DNA of 64,000 bases from Ichthyophis bannanicus (lineage: Eukaryota > Chordata > Amphibia > Gymnophiona > Ichthyophiidae), in assembly GCA_033557465.1 (NCBI GenBank), contig CM066033.1, forward strand, positions 909,070,808 to 909,134,807, in the 5' to 3' direction. The stretch's first letter is position 1; each line of letters begins with the position of its first letter. Under the pieces are notes generated by a model, which saw only the letters and a list, made by a program, of their open reading frames with translations, did no database searches and was not told the DNA's origin. Of this stretch, positions 52,997 through 63,966 are shown one piece after another. The position numbers and the translations under genes were made by a program.

Positions 52997-54133
52997 TTTC
53001 AGAAGGCACTTACACTTGCTTCCTTTGACTGCCAACAATCTCCTGGATGTGGTGACCTGGACATCCCAGATTCTTTCTAGATGTCCCTTCTAAAATTCTA
53101 CTTCACACTTTTGGAGGAAGGGACCTGAAATTTATGAGGCTCTTCTATGGCAAGTAGCTAAGAACCCTGATAAAGTTTCAAAACATGCCCTTGCCACTTT
53201 CAATTGTTCCCTGTCAAGCCAGTATTCTTGAAGATGCAGTAAAGGGAGGAGCTAGGGAAGATAATAGGAGGGCTGCGGTGGGCTAAAGGTCAATGCTCTC
53301 CTATATACACTGACTTCCCAGACACAGATGGAGGGCAGCTGAGGACATGGGAGCAAGAGCACTCAGAGCAGAGGCAGAATCAGAGTCTGCACAACTATTA
53401 GGAAAATTATTTGGCTACCTAGAGCACCAATGGTCCAAGGGTGGCCCATTGCCACCACAGCCATGTCTCTCTAGGACCTGCAGTGGCCATATGCAAAAAG
53501 AAGTTGACTTCGAGCTTTGATGGGGGCAGAAGCCAAACAGCCTTGCCATGCCAGAGGTTTAAGGAAAGTACTGTATGGCTGTTTGAAACCATTGCTGCTG
53601 TTACAAGCCCCAGAGAGGGGCAATAGCAATGGCAATGGGGGCTGGGGAGGGGTAGAAGTAGGAGCAGGGAAATGCAAGTGAAGAGATTTGCCTAGGGGGC
53701 CTCATACCTTTGCACTGGCCCTGGGCAGAGCCCTTGTCTGCCTGAGACTAAAGAAGCACAGGATATAGAATCACAGTAGATTACTGATGAAGAGATGGAA
53801 TTGCAGAGACCAAGTCCTACCATGTGAACAGTTGGAGGAGTCAGAAGCTATGGTATTAAACTCTAGTCATATGAAGTAGGGGCTTTGGAAACTCTTACAA
53901 ACATATTTTCCTGAAAGATCATAATGTGACAGCTTGGAAGTAAGCAGAAAGTTGTTTTTTAATCCACCAGTCTTCTGCTGAAAGGGAGGGTCTGCCTGCC
54001 CCAGTCTCATAGAGCTGACGTCTATGAGTGGAGAGGGGGGCATAGGCTCATGAAGGAAAGGCTGTTTGCATTGTATTGTGAGGAATACTAACATTGCTAA
54101 TTTTTTAATGAACTGTGCTTCTCAGTGTGTTAG
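52997..54133. other. No gene recognised
   Basis: DNA between the SINE and DIRS-3, without conserved frames or repeats that I can name. Confidence 0.5.
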
Positions 54134-54279
54134 CGTTTCTCCATGGACTGCAGGATAAGTCAGCCACACCTGGTGACGTCCTCCGGGCGGCGCCATACGG
54201 AAGTGCTCTCTAGAGTTTAGGGCTCTCAGGCCATGCCCCCAGGTAGCCCACCTCCCCGACCCGCCCCTGGGCGGTCAGT
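54134..54279. repeat. DIRS-3 left inverted terminal repeat
   Basis: Complementary to 59955-60100, with text GGCGCCATACGGAAGTGC and GCCATGCCCCCAGGTAGCCC. Confidence 0.9.
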
Positions 54280-54354
54280 CTTCATCCTTCCGCCTTGCCA
54301 GCAAGACGGACCCTGCTCTCTCCTTTTTGTTTTATTTCTTTGTTTTAAGTTAAT

Positions 54355-56490
54355 ATGTCTAAATCCAACGCAAAAGAATGCCCACAATGTGGGAACACCT
54401 CCTACACCTTAAAAGGGTGTAAGCTCTGCGGGGCCGGCACCAAGAGGAAGAAAACAAAGCACGTACCAGCTCAGAGACCCGATCCCAGCCCTCTGCACCC
54501 CGCGGACCCTCTGCCAGCTCGGGATGTGCCTGGACGGGCCTCCATCCCCAGCTGTGCCACCGCTACCCCTAAGGACGCTCCCGCGGCGCGGGATGCGCTT
54601 GTTTGGGCCAACGCTGCTAATTTCCTGCAAGCGGCAGCTTCAGAAATCTCCCCCGTTGCCCGCGGCGGCGGCGGCGGCGCTGAGGTAAGCTTAGCCCTGA
54701 TCAACGCGGCGGCTTACCCGGCTGAGACAGACCTTCAAGTTCCCGGCCCCTCCGCTTCTTCCCCGAGAGGCCATGTGGACTTCTATAATGGCGCCCGGCT
54801 CGAGTCCTCCAGCAGCGGCTCCCGGCAGTCCTCCAGCTCCTCCCCCTATGGCCCAGCAGTCCATGCGATGGCAAACTCCGCCCCCTTCCAGGGCCTTGCT
54901 TCGGGAGTCGGAGCCTCCGCTTTAAACCCGGTTTCTCTTCTCGGGGTACCCCTGCAGCAACGGCACCGCAGTCCCCAACGCCGGAAACACCGGGGGCAGC
55001 GCAGACACCGCCATTCCTCCTCCTCATCCTCTCGGAGCCCAGCACCAGCTCGCAAGAGGCACCATGTGGAGCATTGCCACGGAGGCAACAGGAGATGCAG
55101 CCCTGCCAGATCCAGATCCAGGACACGCCATGACAGGAAGCGCCAGGTCAGATCTTGCTCCCACACGGCTGACCCTAATAATAATGCTGCTATTCTACAG
55201 CTTTTAACGCAGATTGTGCAGACTATCAGCGCCCCCTCCAAGCCTGCCCCCTCTGTGCAGTCTCCAGAGCCAGTAGCTGCTCCCGCTGCCCGGTCCCCTT
55301 CCAGATCCCCGGATAGGGCATCCGGGTTAGCAAGGGCGTCTTCACCCCACTCCCCTGCCAATCCCTCACTGGACAGCACGGCAGGAGAACAAGACATCGA
55401 AGCTGTCGTGGGCTCTGCCTCAAACGACAAGAGTGTGCCGGACTCTGGACCACCCGAGACGGAGGGCCCCCCTCCCCCTCCTGAGGACCGCTCCTACACT
55501 AAATTTCTACAGAAAGTGTCTACCGCCCTGGCGCTTGGTCCCCCTGACCAGGCTGAGGAGCAGGACCCGGAGGTCCTCAGCTACCTCTCAGCTCCCAAGA
55601 CTCCCTTCTCTTTACCCATGCACCACAAGCTGCGGGACAACTACCTCAAGGCATGGCAGACACCTGCCTCAGGGCGCCCTTTTCCCAGGAGGTTGGATTT
55701 CAAGTACCAGATCCAGCCCGCGCCAGGATTCACGCTACCACAGCTTCCGCATCAATCCATAGTTGTCTCCTCAGCCCTAAAAAGGGTCAGATCTTCACGC
55801 TCACACGCCAACCACCCGCCTGGTCGGGACCCCAAGCTCCTGGATGATATCGGAAAAAGAGTCTTCCAAGGGGCTATGCTTAATGCAAAAATCGCGACAC
55901 ACCAGTTCCAGCACATCCTATTCCAGGACACCTGCGTGGCCAGCATACGAAGTGCGATCGCAACACTCCCCAAAGAGACACAGGCAGTACTGGCCGGCCC
56001 CCTTGCAGACATCTCCGAGTGCAGCAAGCATCTGGCTAGCACGGCCTTTGATGCCTTTGATACCTCAGCACGTACTGCGGGTACGGCGATATCTGCCAGG
56101 CGGTGGGCGTGGCTCAGAGCTTCTGGACTCAGTGACGACACGCATGACAAGATCGCGGACGCCCCTTGCTCCAGCGAGTCACTCTTTGGAGATAAAGTAA
56201 CGGACGCAGTGAACGTCATGAAAGAGCATTGCACCACACTGCAAACACTGGCCGAAGAAGGCTTTGAGCGCCGTGGCGCACCACAGAAAGGGGGCTACCA
56301 GCGTAAAGGCTACTACTCCTCCTACAACTACAACTCCAACAAGAGGTACTCCTCTAACCGCAAATGGCAGGCACCAAGGTACAAGAGCAACTCGTACCAG
56401 GGTCCCTCCAACCAGCGGCAACCACAGAGGGATCGGAAACAAAGGAAGGTCACCTCCACTCCCGCCACCAAGGGCGCGTCCTCCTTTTGA
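54355..56490 (+). CDS. DIRS-3 gag-like protein, intact
   Basis: 711 residues from the ATG at 54355, which opens with a four-Cys motif (CPQC at 9-12, CKLC at 22-25). A long Ala/Pro/Ser-rich region follows. Next is a basic Arg/Ser/His-rich tract (about 200-275, RSRSRTRHDRKR), likely to bind nucleic acid. The conserved middle (about 380-640) has YTKFLQKVSTALAL, LPQLPHQSIVVSSALKRVR, GRDPKLLDDIGKRVFQGAM and TAFDAFDTSARTAG. The tail is Tyr/Asn/Arg-rich (YYSSYNYNSNKRYSS). It overlaps the RT ORF by 227 nt in another frame, so RT is probably made by frameshifting or internal initiation. Confidence 0.8.
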   Translation: MSKSNAKECPQCGNTSYTLKGCKLCGAGTKRKKTKHVPAQRPDPSPLHPADPLPARDVPGRASIPSCATATPKDAPAARDALVWANAANFLQAAASEISPVARGGGGGAEVSLALINAAAYPAETDLQVPGPSASSPRGHVDFYNGARLESSSSGSRQSSSSSPYGPAVHAMANSAPFQGLASGVGASALNPVSLLGVPLQQRHRSPQRRKHRGQRRHRHSSSSSSRSPAPARKRHHVEHCHGGNRRCSPARSRSRTRHDRKRQVRSCSHTADPNNNAAILQLLTQIVQTISAPSKPAPSVQSPEPVAAPAARSPSRSPDRASGLARASSPHSPANPSLDSTAGEQDIEAVVGSASNDKSVPDSGPPETEGPPPPPEDRSYTKFLQKVSTALALGPPDQAEEQDPEVLSYLSAPKTPFSLPMHHKLRDNYLKAWQTPASGRPFPRRLDFKYQIQPAPGFTLPQLPHQSIVVSSALKRVRSSRSHANHPPGRDPKLLDDIGKRVFQGAMLNAKIATHQFQHILFQDTCVASIRSAIATLPKETQAVLAGPLADISECSKHLASTAFDAFDTSARTAGTAISARRWAWLRASGLSDDTHDKIADAPCSSESLFGDKVTDAVNVMKEHCTTLQTLAEEGFERRGAPQKGGYQRKGYYSSYNYNSNKRYSSNRKWQAPRYKSNSYQGPSNQRQPQRDRKQRKVTSTPATKGASSF

Positions 56491-58387
56491 CGCCACCTCA
56501 CAGGCCCCTACCCAAATAGGGGGTCGCCTGTCCAGCTTCTTCAAGGAATGGCAAAAGATATCTTCCGACTCCTGGGTCCTCCGCATCATCCAAAGCGGAT
56601 TCCGCTTGCATTTTCATACAACCCCATTCCAGCGCAACAAACCATCCAGCAGAACTCCTGCCCACTTGCAGGTGCCCATGGCTATGGAATTGATACACCT
56701 CCTGGCCTCCCGAGCCATCGAAGAGGTGCCACCTCACCAGACAAACTCCGGATTCTACTCCAGGTACTTCCTCATCCCCAAAAGGACCGGCGGCATGCGC
56801 CCCATCCTAGACTTACGCAGGCTCAACAAGTTCCTCGTCAAGAAAAAGTTCAGGATGTACTCCCTCAATGCCATCCTACCCTTAATCCAGGCAGGCGACT
56901 TCATGGCATCTCTGGATCTACAGGAAGCCTATACCCACATCCTCGTCCACAAGTCTCACAGGCAATTCCTCCGCTTCCAGGTGCTGGGCCGCCACTACCA
57001 ATACCGAGTCCTCCCCTTTGGCCTGTCTCCGGCGCCCCGAGTCTTCACGAAGTGTGTAGCCGTTGTCGCAGCACACCTACGCCGGATGGGGATTTCCGTC
57101 TTCCCATACCTGGACGACTGGCTCTTCACAGCTCCCTCGCCCCAGGAACTTCGGACGTCCCTCCAGCGGGCAACCAACGTGATTACCTCGCTTGGATTCG
57201 TCATCAACTTCGACAAGTCAAAACTACAGCCATCTCAGCGGCTCGAATTCATTGGGGCGCTGATCGATACGCGGACAGCGCGGGCCTACCTACCGGAGCG
57301 TCGGCAGCTCGCTATCACCTCCCTTGCGGCCGCTGCCACAGCTGTGAAAATCACCTCGGCGCGAGCCCTACTCCGCCTTCTGGGCCACATGGCAGCTACA
57401 ACCTCTGTCCTGCCCTGAGCACGGCTAATGATGCGACCGCTCCAATGGCACCTGCGTTCCTCCTGGAACCAGCACTCCCAGCCTTTATCCGCTCCAGTCC
57501 CAATGCCCCAGAGCATCAAGAAGCACCTCCACTGGTGGTCAAACGCATCCAACTTGTCCGGGGGCAAGGACATGCATCAGCAACCGCACCAAGTGACCCT
57601 CACCACCGATGCGTCCAACAACGGTTGGGGCGCGCACCTCCAGCACCTCAACACCCAAGGCGCATGGTCACCACGGGAGAAAAGACTGCACATAAACCTT
57701 CTCGAGCTACGGGCCATAAGGTATGCGCTGCGAGCCTTCATCCAGCACCTGGCGAACAAGTCCATTCTCGTTCAAACGGACAACCAAGTGGCGATGTTCC
57801 ATGTGAACAAGCAGGGAGGGACAGGCTCACGCTCCCTCTGCATCGAGGCCAGGGCGCTATGGTGCCTAGCCCTGGCGAACAACTGCAAACTCCGGGCCAC
57901 GTACCTACCAGGGGACCTGAACACACTGGCCGACAGGCTCAGCAGACAACTGAGACCGCACGAGTGGTCGCTCTCCCAGAGGGCGGCCAATGTCCTCTTC
58001 CAGCGATGGGGGCCACCCCTAATAGATCTATTCGCAACGGAATGGAATACCAAGTGCCACCTGTTCTGTTCCAGGCACCCTTCCCCCAACAGACTGGCGG
58101 CGGATGCATTCGACGTGTGCTGGGGGGAGTGGTCTCTAGTGTACGCCTTCCCTCCCACTCCCCTCATCCCAGCGACCTTACAGCGGATCGTCCAAGACAA
58201 AGCACACGCCATCCTTGTGGTTCCCCACTGGCCGCGCCAGATGTGGTTCTCACTGCTACAACGTCTCGCCTGCGAGGGACCCGTCCACCTTCCCCCCGAA
58301 CCGGATCTCCTCACTCAGAACGAGGGCACAACTCGCCACCCCAACCTCAGAGCCCTCGCTCTCACTGCCTGGAGGTTGAACGGGTAG
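56264..58387 (+). pseudogene. DIRS-3 RT/RNase H/methyltransferase-like ORF with one TGA
   Basis: One frame interrupted only by TGA at 57416-57418. RT part: YFLIPKRTGGMRPILDLRRL (168-187), ASLDLQEAYTH (motif A, 215-225), YRVLPFGLSPAPRVF, VFPYLDDWLF (motif C, 279-288), LEFIGALIDT. After the stop come RNase H TTDASNNGWGAHL (59-71 counted from 57428), INLLELRAI, QTDNQVAMF and LADRLSR, with all four acidic residues present. The methyltransferase-like tail (IDLFATEWNTK, YAFPPTPLIP, VPHWPRQMWFS) closes the frame. The RT and RNase H active sites look intact. Confidence 0.88.
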
Positions 58388-59473
58388 GCCTCTCCGCCCT
58401 CGAACTCCCGGTGGACGTGCAGGACGTCGTCTTGGCCGCTCGTAGACCCTCCACTAGGAAATCCTATGGCCTCAAATGGAGAAGATTCTGCATCTGGTGC
58501 AGAACGCAAGGCCTCGAACCGACCACCTGCCCCGTCGCACTCGTCCTTCGATACCTCAAGACCCTGTCCGACGGTGGCCTTAAGACGCAGTCCATCCGGG
58601 TGCACCTTTCCGCCATAGCAGCGCTTCATGTGCCTGCGGACGGTAACACCCCCATCTCCTTGCTGCCCATTACCGCCCGCTTCATGAAAGGGCTCAACAA
58701 CTTAAAACCCCCGGTCAGGGCCCCTGTACCCCCCTGGGACCTCAACTCTGTTCTTCTGCGGTTGACGCAGACGCCCTTTGAGCCTCTCGCATCAGCGGAA
58801 ATGAAGTTCACCTCCTGGAAAACACTTTTCCTCGTAGCCATAACCTCCGCAAGGAGGATCAGTGAGATACAGGCTCTGATGGCACATCCTCCTTACACAC
58901 TGCTACTTCACGACCGGGCGTCACTGAGGACCAACCCCAAGTTCGTCCCCAAGGTCGCCACATCTTTCCACATCAACCAATCCATCGAGCTCCCCTGCTT
59001 CTTCCCGGAACCCCATTCATCCACGGAAGAACAGCTCCTGCATACCTTGGACTGCCTGCGGGCCCTCCGGATCTACCTGCAGAGGACGCTCCCGGTCCGA
59101 AAAAACGGATCAGCTCTTCGTCTCCTTCGACCCTAACAGGCCGGGCTTGCCCGTCTCCAAGAGGACTCTTTCTAACTGGGTGTCTTCCTGCGTCTCCTTC
59201 TGCCTCAATGCCTCAGCCGACCCGTCAGCGCCAACGGTCGGCCCACACAAACTACGGGCGGTGGCAACCTCCCTAGCCAATCTGCGCTCTGTTCCACTCA
59301 CGGAGATCTGCAAGGCTGCCACGTGGTCCACGCCTCACACCTTCCTAAAACACTACTGCTTGGACCTGCGCTCCAAAGATGGCTGTGCGGTAGGCGCAGC
59401 AGTTCTCGCCTCACTCGTTGATGGAGTGTCCAGTACCGCTACAGAGGCTGCCTGTGGCGCGACCACACGCTGA
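58006..59473 (+). pseudogene. DIRS-3 tyrosine recombinase, 1-bp frameshift
   Basis: The start is placed at the ATG at 58006 because the following text aligns with the DIRS-2 recombinase N-terminus. The frame itself is open further upstream. It encodes ARRPSTRKSYGLKWRRF (core-binding), SARRISEIQAL (first Arg) and LHDRASLRTNPKFVPK. It then shifts frame at an A-run (59100-59105, six A) and ends at 59136. The C-terminus continues one frame over: HKLR (His-x-x-Arg box) and LKHYCLDLRS (Tyr), with a stop at 59471-59473. Length matches DIRS-2 within a few residues. A homopolymer error in the assembly could explain the shift. Confidence 0.85.
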
Positions 59474-59780
59474 CTGTTCACCGATGTTTACTGCTGATGC
59501 ACCACCTGTATGGTTACTGCACCTTGCATTATCCTGCACCTTACTCGATATGTTGCACTGTTACTTGCACTGTATTGCACTATAGCCTGCACTATGTTGC
59601 TCTGTTACCTACACTATATTGCACTGTTCTGCACGGTTGTGTTGTTGTTGCTGTTCTGCACTGTTGTTGTTGCTGTTCCACGTATGATGGTTGTTCATTA
59701 AAAAGCCATGCATGCCCCCATTTGCCTCAGCGCTCCTTATTCCCTCCTCCACTTCTGGCGCTCCGCGCTGCTAGGGAGGC

Positions 59781-59882
59781 ACCAGGTGTGGCTGACGCAA
59801 TCCTGCAGTCCATGGAGAAAGCAAGGTTACTTACCTGTAACAGGGGTTCTCCGTGGACAGCAGGATAAGTCAGCCACACAAT
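59781..59882. repeat. DIRS-3 internal complementary region
   Basis: It joins the complement of the left end (CCTGCAGTCCATGGAGAAA) to the complement of the right end (GGTTACTTACCTGTAACAGG). Confidence 0.9.
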
Positions 59883-59954
59883 CCCACCCACCTCCCTGGA
59901 GGAGGTCTTCTGCTTCGACTCGCCCCTTGCCGGGGAAACCTGGCTAGGAACATA

Positions 59955-60124
59955 CTGACCGCCCAGGGGCGGGTCGGGGAGGTGGGCTACCTGGGGGCAT
60001 GGCCTGAGAGCCCTAAACTCTAGAGAGCACTTCCGTATGGCGCCGCCCGGAGGACGTCACCAGGTGTGGCTGACTTATCCTGCTGTCCACGGAGAACCCC
60101 TGTTACAGGTAAGTAACCTTGCTT
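59955..60124. repeat. DIRS-3 right inverted terminal repeat
   Basis: Inverted partner of the left ITR. It extends further outward with CTGTTACAGGTAAGTAACC (60100-60118), which only the internal complementary region repeats. Confidence 0.9.
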
Positions 60125-60926
60125 TCTTGGAAGACACTGGGAGAGAGAGAAGCTGTGCTCTCTGCTAATGGACCTGTTGCTAGAGAGATGAAAGCTCTGC
60201 TGGTTGTTAACTGACTCGTTGCTACTACTGATTATGTTTGTCAGGGAAAAGGCACCCTTATTATCTATGAGAAAACAGAGGAATAACGACCAGCCTTAAG
60301 TGTGAGAGCAGAGGAGAGCTGCTCAGTGCTGTGTCCATAAACTCTGCTTGGAAAAAGAATTCTGTTTAACACTGCCTGATTGCTGAATGAAAGTAAAAGC
60401 TTAACCAGCATCCAGATGTAGTCAGTTAAGGAGGAAGATTTCCCTGCTGTGTTCTACATACTGCAAGACTACCTTACCAGGAATAGATACCATTGAATTG
60501 TGAACAGTTAAGTGCTTTAACTCATACTTTAGAGGAATTAAGGTTATTAGCTAGGCTGAACTGTGAGAGCAAAGTTTTGGTACTTGTTAATGAACTGCTA
60601 AGAGCTGCATGGATAGAAATGCTGGGCTTATTGTCCAGGACTACATTACCCAAGGAGCACTGAATTATTCAGGGGAGAGATTTAAGCAAGTGAACTGTTT
60701 CAGTTTAAAGGGTACAAGTGCTCAGTGGCTATAACCGAGCTCATGAACTCACCTTGATGCATTTTTGTTTGTACTTTATATGAACTCAAAGTAGATTCTT
60801 GTCGCCAAGCTGCCTTCAGTTGTCATGGGATAGTGAATAAATGGAAGGAGAGTCACATGCTAGTGACTACAGTATCACAGAGCACTCCCTGGTGAGCAAC
60901 ACTTCACACACACCTTATCTCCTAGA
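60125..60926. other. No gene recognised
   Basis: Ordinary A+T-moderate DNA without conserved frames or named repeats. Confidence 0.5.
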
Positions 60927-61121
60927 CCAGGGGTGACCAACTCTGGTCCTAGTACACCACAATTCAGCCTGTTTTTCAGGATGTCCCTAATGAATAGTCA
61001 TGAGGTATATCTGCATCCACTGTCCCCATTATATGCAAATATATCTCATGAATATTTTTTAGGGACATCCTGAAAATCAGGCTGGATTGTGGTGCACCAG
61101 GACTGGGGATGGCCATCCCTG
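60927..61121. mobile_element. Palindromic MITE-like element (195 bp)
   Basis: Long inverted arms: CCAGGGGTGACCAACTCTGG, ACCACAATTCAGCCTG, TTTTCAGGATGTCCCTAA and TCATGAG at the left, mirrored at the right with about 85 per cent identity around CACTGTCCCCATTATATGC. It is non-coding. The pattern resembles palindromic MITEs known from tetrapod genomes; the family name is not certain. Confidence 0.75.
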
Positions 61122-62181
61122 TCATAGACCAATAGAGTCTGTCTTACCCTTTTCCTTTCCCTTTCTAGTTCCTTATTCCCTTCTATCTCAATTGTTCCTC
61201 CATGCAAAAAGGTAGGAAGAAAGTAATGCTCATCAAACATGACGACTGTTCTTTACCATGTAGCTTTTTTGCTGTAGCTTGAATGAATCACACAATATAG
61301 GTGTACTGTTCTTATGAGACTACTCATTCATATTTATTTCGGTTTATAGCATTTTGGATGCTACAAAACTTTGCAATATAGAGGGTCATTTAAAACTGCA
61401 TTGGGATAAGGGCAATTTGGGGACTTAAGTTGCATCAAGGAAAACCAATTTTCAGATAGCTTTTGCAGGTATAATGCTTTTAACCCACAAATTGCATAGA
61501 ATGTTGCTTTATGTACTGTGAGTTAAAGACTTTTACATAGTTTTCTAAACATGAAAATTGCGCTAAAAATATAGTTGTATTGTATTTTTGCTGTTCATCA
61601 CTTTTTATGAGGGCAAGTTTCATACACTTCAGCACAGGTTTTGAAAAAAAAAAAGGGTAAAAGAGCAAAAGTATGGATCTGATGAAAATATAACGGTGTA
61701 TATAATGCTATGTCTTGTGTTTCAGACTTATGAATTTAACAATGACGTTAACAGAAGCTTTTTTCCTTTTCCTACAGAAATACAATATAGATTAGCTTTG
61801 AAATCCATCTATTTGAAGGTTAAGAAATAATGCAGCCATAGTTCTTTGAAATGATGTCAAGAATGGCATGTAATTCATGGATTTGACATTTTCTCAGTGA
61901 CTTGGCACTTCTCAAAACTATGTAGAAGTGTCACAGCAATATTTTGAGGGGTGAGATATGTGAGGTAACTTATCAGTGGGGTGGAAAAAGCTCCAGCATC
62001 TGGTCATCCTCATGACAATTATTTTTTCCTGGTACCTGCTGCAAAGAGAGGAAACAGCCACTGATGTAGCCTAGCACAGCTAATTCCCTGCTTCTGAACC
62101 TCATGGAATAGAAGATACCATTGCAAGGGAACCTATGTTAAACAGGTGACATGGTCATGATCTGCAGGGGTTAGAAGATAA
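61122..62181. other. No gene recognised
   Basis: A+T-rich intergenic-type DNA left of DIRS-4. I recognise nothing in it. Confidence 0.5.
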
Positions 62182-62649
62182 GAAGAAATTAGGCCTTACC
62201 TGCTAATTGTCTTTCCTTGAGTTCTCTCCAGGCCAGTCCAGGAACAGAAGGGTTGTCAATCCCATTCAGCAGCTAAGGACTGAAAACTGAAAAGTTTCTC
62301 CTGACAGACTATCTAGCTCCCCCTGACGTCAGCTACTCAGTCTACTTACTGTCCAAGCAGCTCACCAGCTACCAAAAACCTCCTAATCGATCAGTTTAAC
62401 TGTGGAGCTATGTATAAACCAAACAAAAAAGCCCCGCTAACTGCACTCTAGCGTTGCATCCCTTTTTTTTTGTTTGTTTTCTTTTTTGTTTGTGTTTTTG
62501 TTATTTTTTATTATTATTATTAGTTTTTGTCATACTCTTTTTTGAACGCCTCAAACGCCTTTACTGCTCCCCATGCACCGCCAAGCATGGAAGCTCTAGC
62601 AGCCAGCCGCGTGCTCTTAGTGCCAGCTCGCAACCGCAATGGGTGGGTC

Positions 62650-62757
62650 TTGGACTGGCCCGGAGAGAACTCAAGGAAAGACAATTAGCAGGTAAGGCCT
62701 AATTTCTTCTTCCTCTTTGTCTCTCCGGGCCAGTCCAGGAACAGAAGGGAAGTACCA
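62650..62757. repeat. DIRS-4 internal complementary region
   Basis: The left half is complementary to 62182-62241 (TGGACTGGCCCGGAGAGAAC ... AATTTCTTC). The right half (GGGCCAGTCCAGGAACAGAA) should match the right terminus outside the window. Confidence 0.85.
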
Positions 62758-62766
62758 AAGCAGTCC

Positions 62767-63966
62767 CTAAACATGGGAGGGTCCTGTGAGCCCAGCCACA
62801 ATTGTTGCAGCCCCAACTCTCGCATCCTCCCTTGCATGCACATCCAAGCGATAATGTCTAGCAAACGTGTGAAGGGAAGACCACGTTGCCGCTCTACAGA
62901 TGTCCACCGGCGGAACCAAGGCCAACTCCGCCCACAACGTCGCTAACCCCCGGGTAGAATGAGCCTTAACGCACCCCGGAGGCGACTGACCTCTAAGCTC
63001 GCACGCCAACTCTATCGCCCGCTTCACCTAATGAGCAATAGAAGCCTTAGATGCTGCCTGCCCTTTACGTTTACCTGCAAAGAGCACGAACAGTCAATCC
63101 GATCTTCGAAACGGCTTGGTCCTCTTAAGGTACTTACGAAGCACCCGGCCCAGATCCAAGAGCCTCAACGATCTGGGTATCTCTCCTCCTTCTCCGCTCG
63201 AGAAAGTTAGTAGAGAAACCGGCTGGTTCATGTGAAACTCTGACACTACCTTAGGAAGGAAGGATGGGACTGGTCTCAAAACTACCTTCTCTGCCGAGAA
63301 CTGCAGAAACAGGCTTCGACATGAAAGAGCTTGTAGATCCGAAATTCTACGTGCCGAGCATAAGGCTACTAGAAAAACCGTCTTCCAGGAAAGATGCTGT
63401 AAACTAACGGAATTACCTGCCTCGAAGGGCGGCTGGGTCAAGGCTTCCAAAACTAAATTCAAATCCCAAGCCGGCATCACGGAACGCACTGGCGGTCTGA
63501 TATTCCTGGCCGCCCTGAGGAAGCGATGCACATCCGGATGCGCAGACAGCACCACGCCCTGCACCTTGTCCCTGTAGCACGCTAGTGCCGCTAGCTGGAC
63601 CTTGCGTGTATTAAGCGCTAGACCTTTCTCTAGCCCCCCTTGAAGGAAGGCGAGAATAGCTGGAAGAGGTGCGGAAAAAGGACGCAATCCCCTCTCCAAG
63701 CACCAAGCCTCAAAAATCCGCCACACTCAAACATATGCCAGGGAAGTTGACCTGCGCCTGGACTTTAGCAAAGTAGCGATCACAGCCGCGGAATAGCCCC
63801 TCCGCCGGAAGCGCTCCCTCTCAATAGCCAAGCCGTAAGCAAGAACCGATCCACCTGCGGCATTAAGACCGGACCCTGATATAAGAGATTGGACCGGTTG
63901 GGCAGGCACCACGGGCGATCCACCAGCAGTCGCACCAGATCTGCATACCACGGCCTCCTTGGCCAA
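62767..63966 (-). pseudogene. DIRS-4 tyrosine recombinase, three in-frame stops
   Basis: A single frame interrupted at 63727-63729 (TGA), 63094-63096 (TGA) and 63028-63030 (TAG). Blocks are LLKSRRRSTSLAY and WRIFEAWCLERGL (core-binding), PPVRSVMPAWDLNLVLEAL, SARRISDLQAL (first Arg), HSTR (His-x-x-Arg box) and ARHYRLDV (Tyr). All catalytic residues survive, so decay is recent or mild. The TGA codons fit CGA-to-TGA transitions; TAG sits where Trp is usual. Confidence 0.8.

Larger units (their letters stand above)
54134..60124 (+). mobile_element. DIRS retrotransposon DIRS-3 (nearly intact)
   Basis: A plus-strand element of 6.0 kb. It has ITRs at 54134-54279 and 59955-60124, an internal complementary region at 59781-59882, an intact gag-like ORF, an RT/RNase H ORF with one TGA, and a recombinase ORF with one 1-bp frameshift. 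It is GC-rich and clearly a different family from DIRS-1 and DIRS-2. It shares its ITR type with the fragment at 17620-17981. There is no target duplication. Confidence 0.92.

Noticed and set aside
56548..58005. First 486 codons of the 862-codon plus-strand frame in DIRS-3
   Set aside because: This part is out of frame with RT and has no motifs. Only the region from about 58006 aligns with the recombinase.
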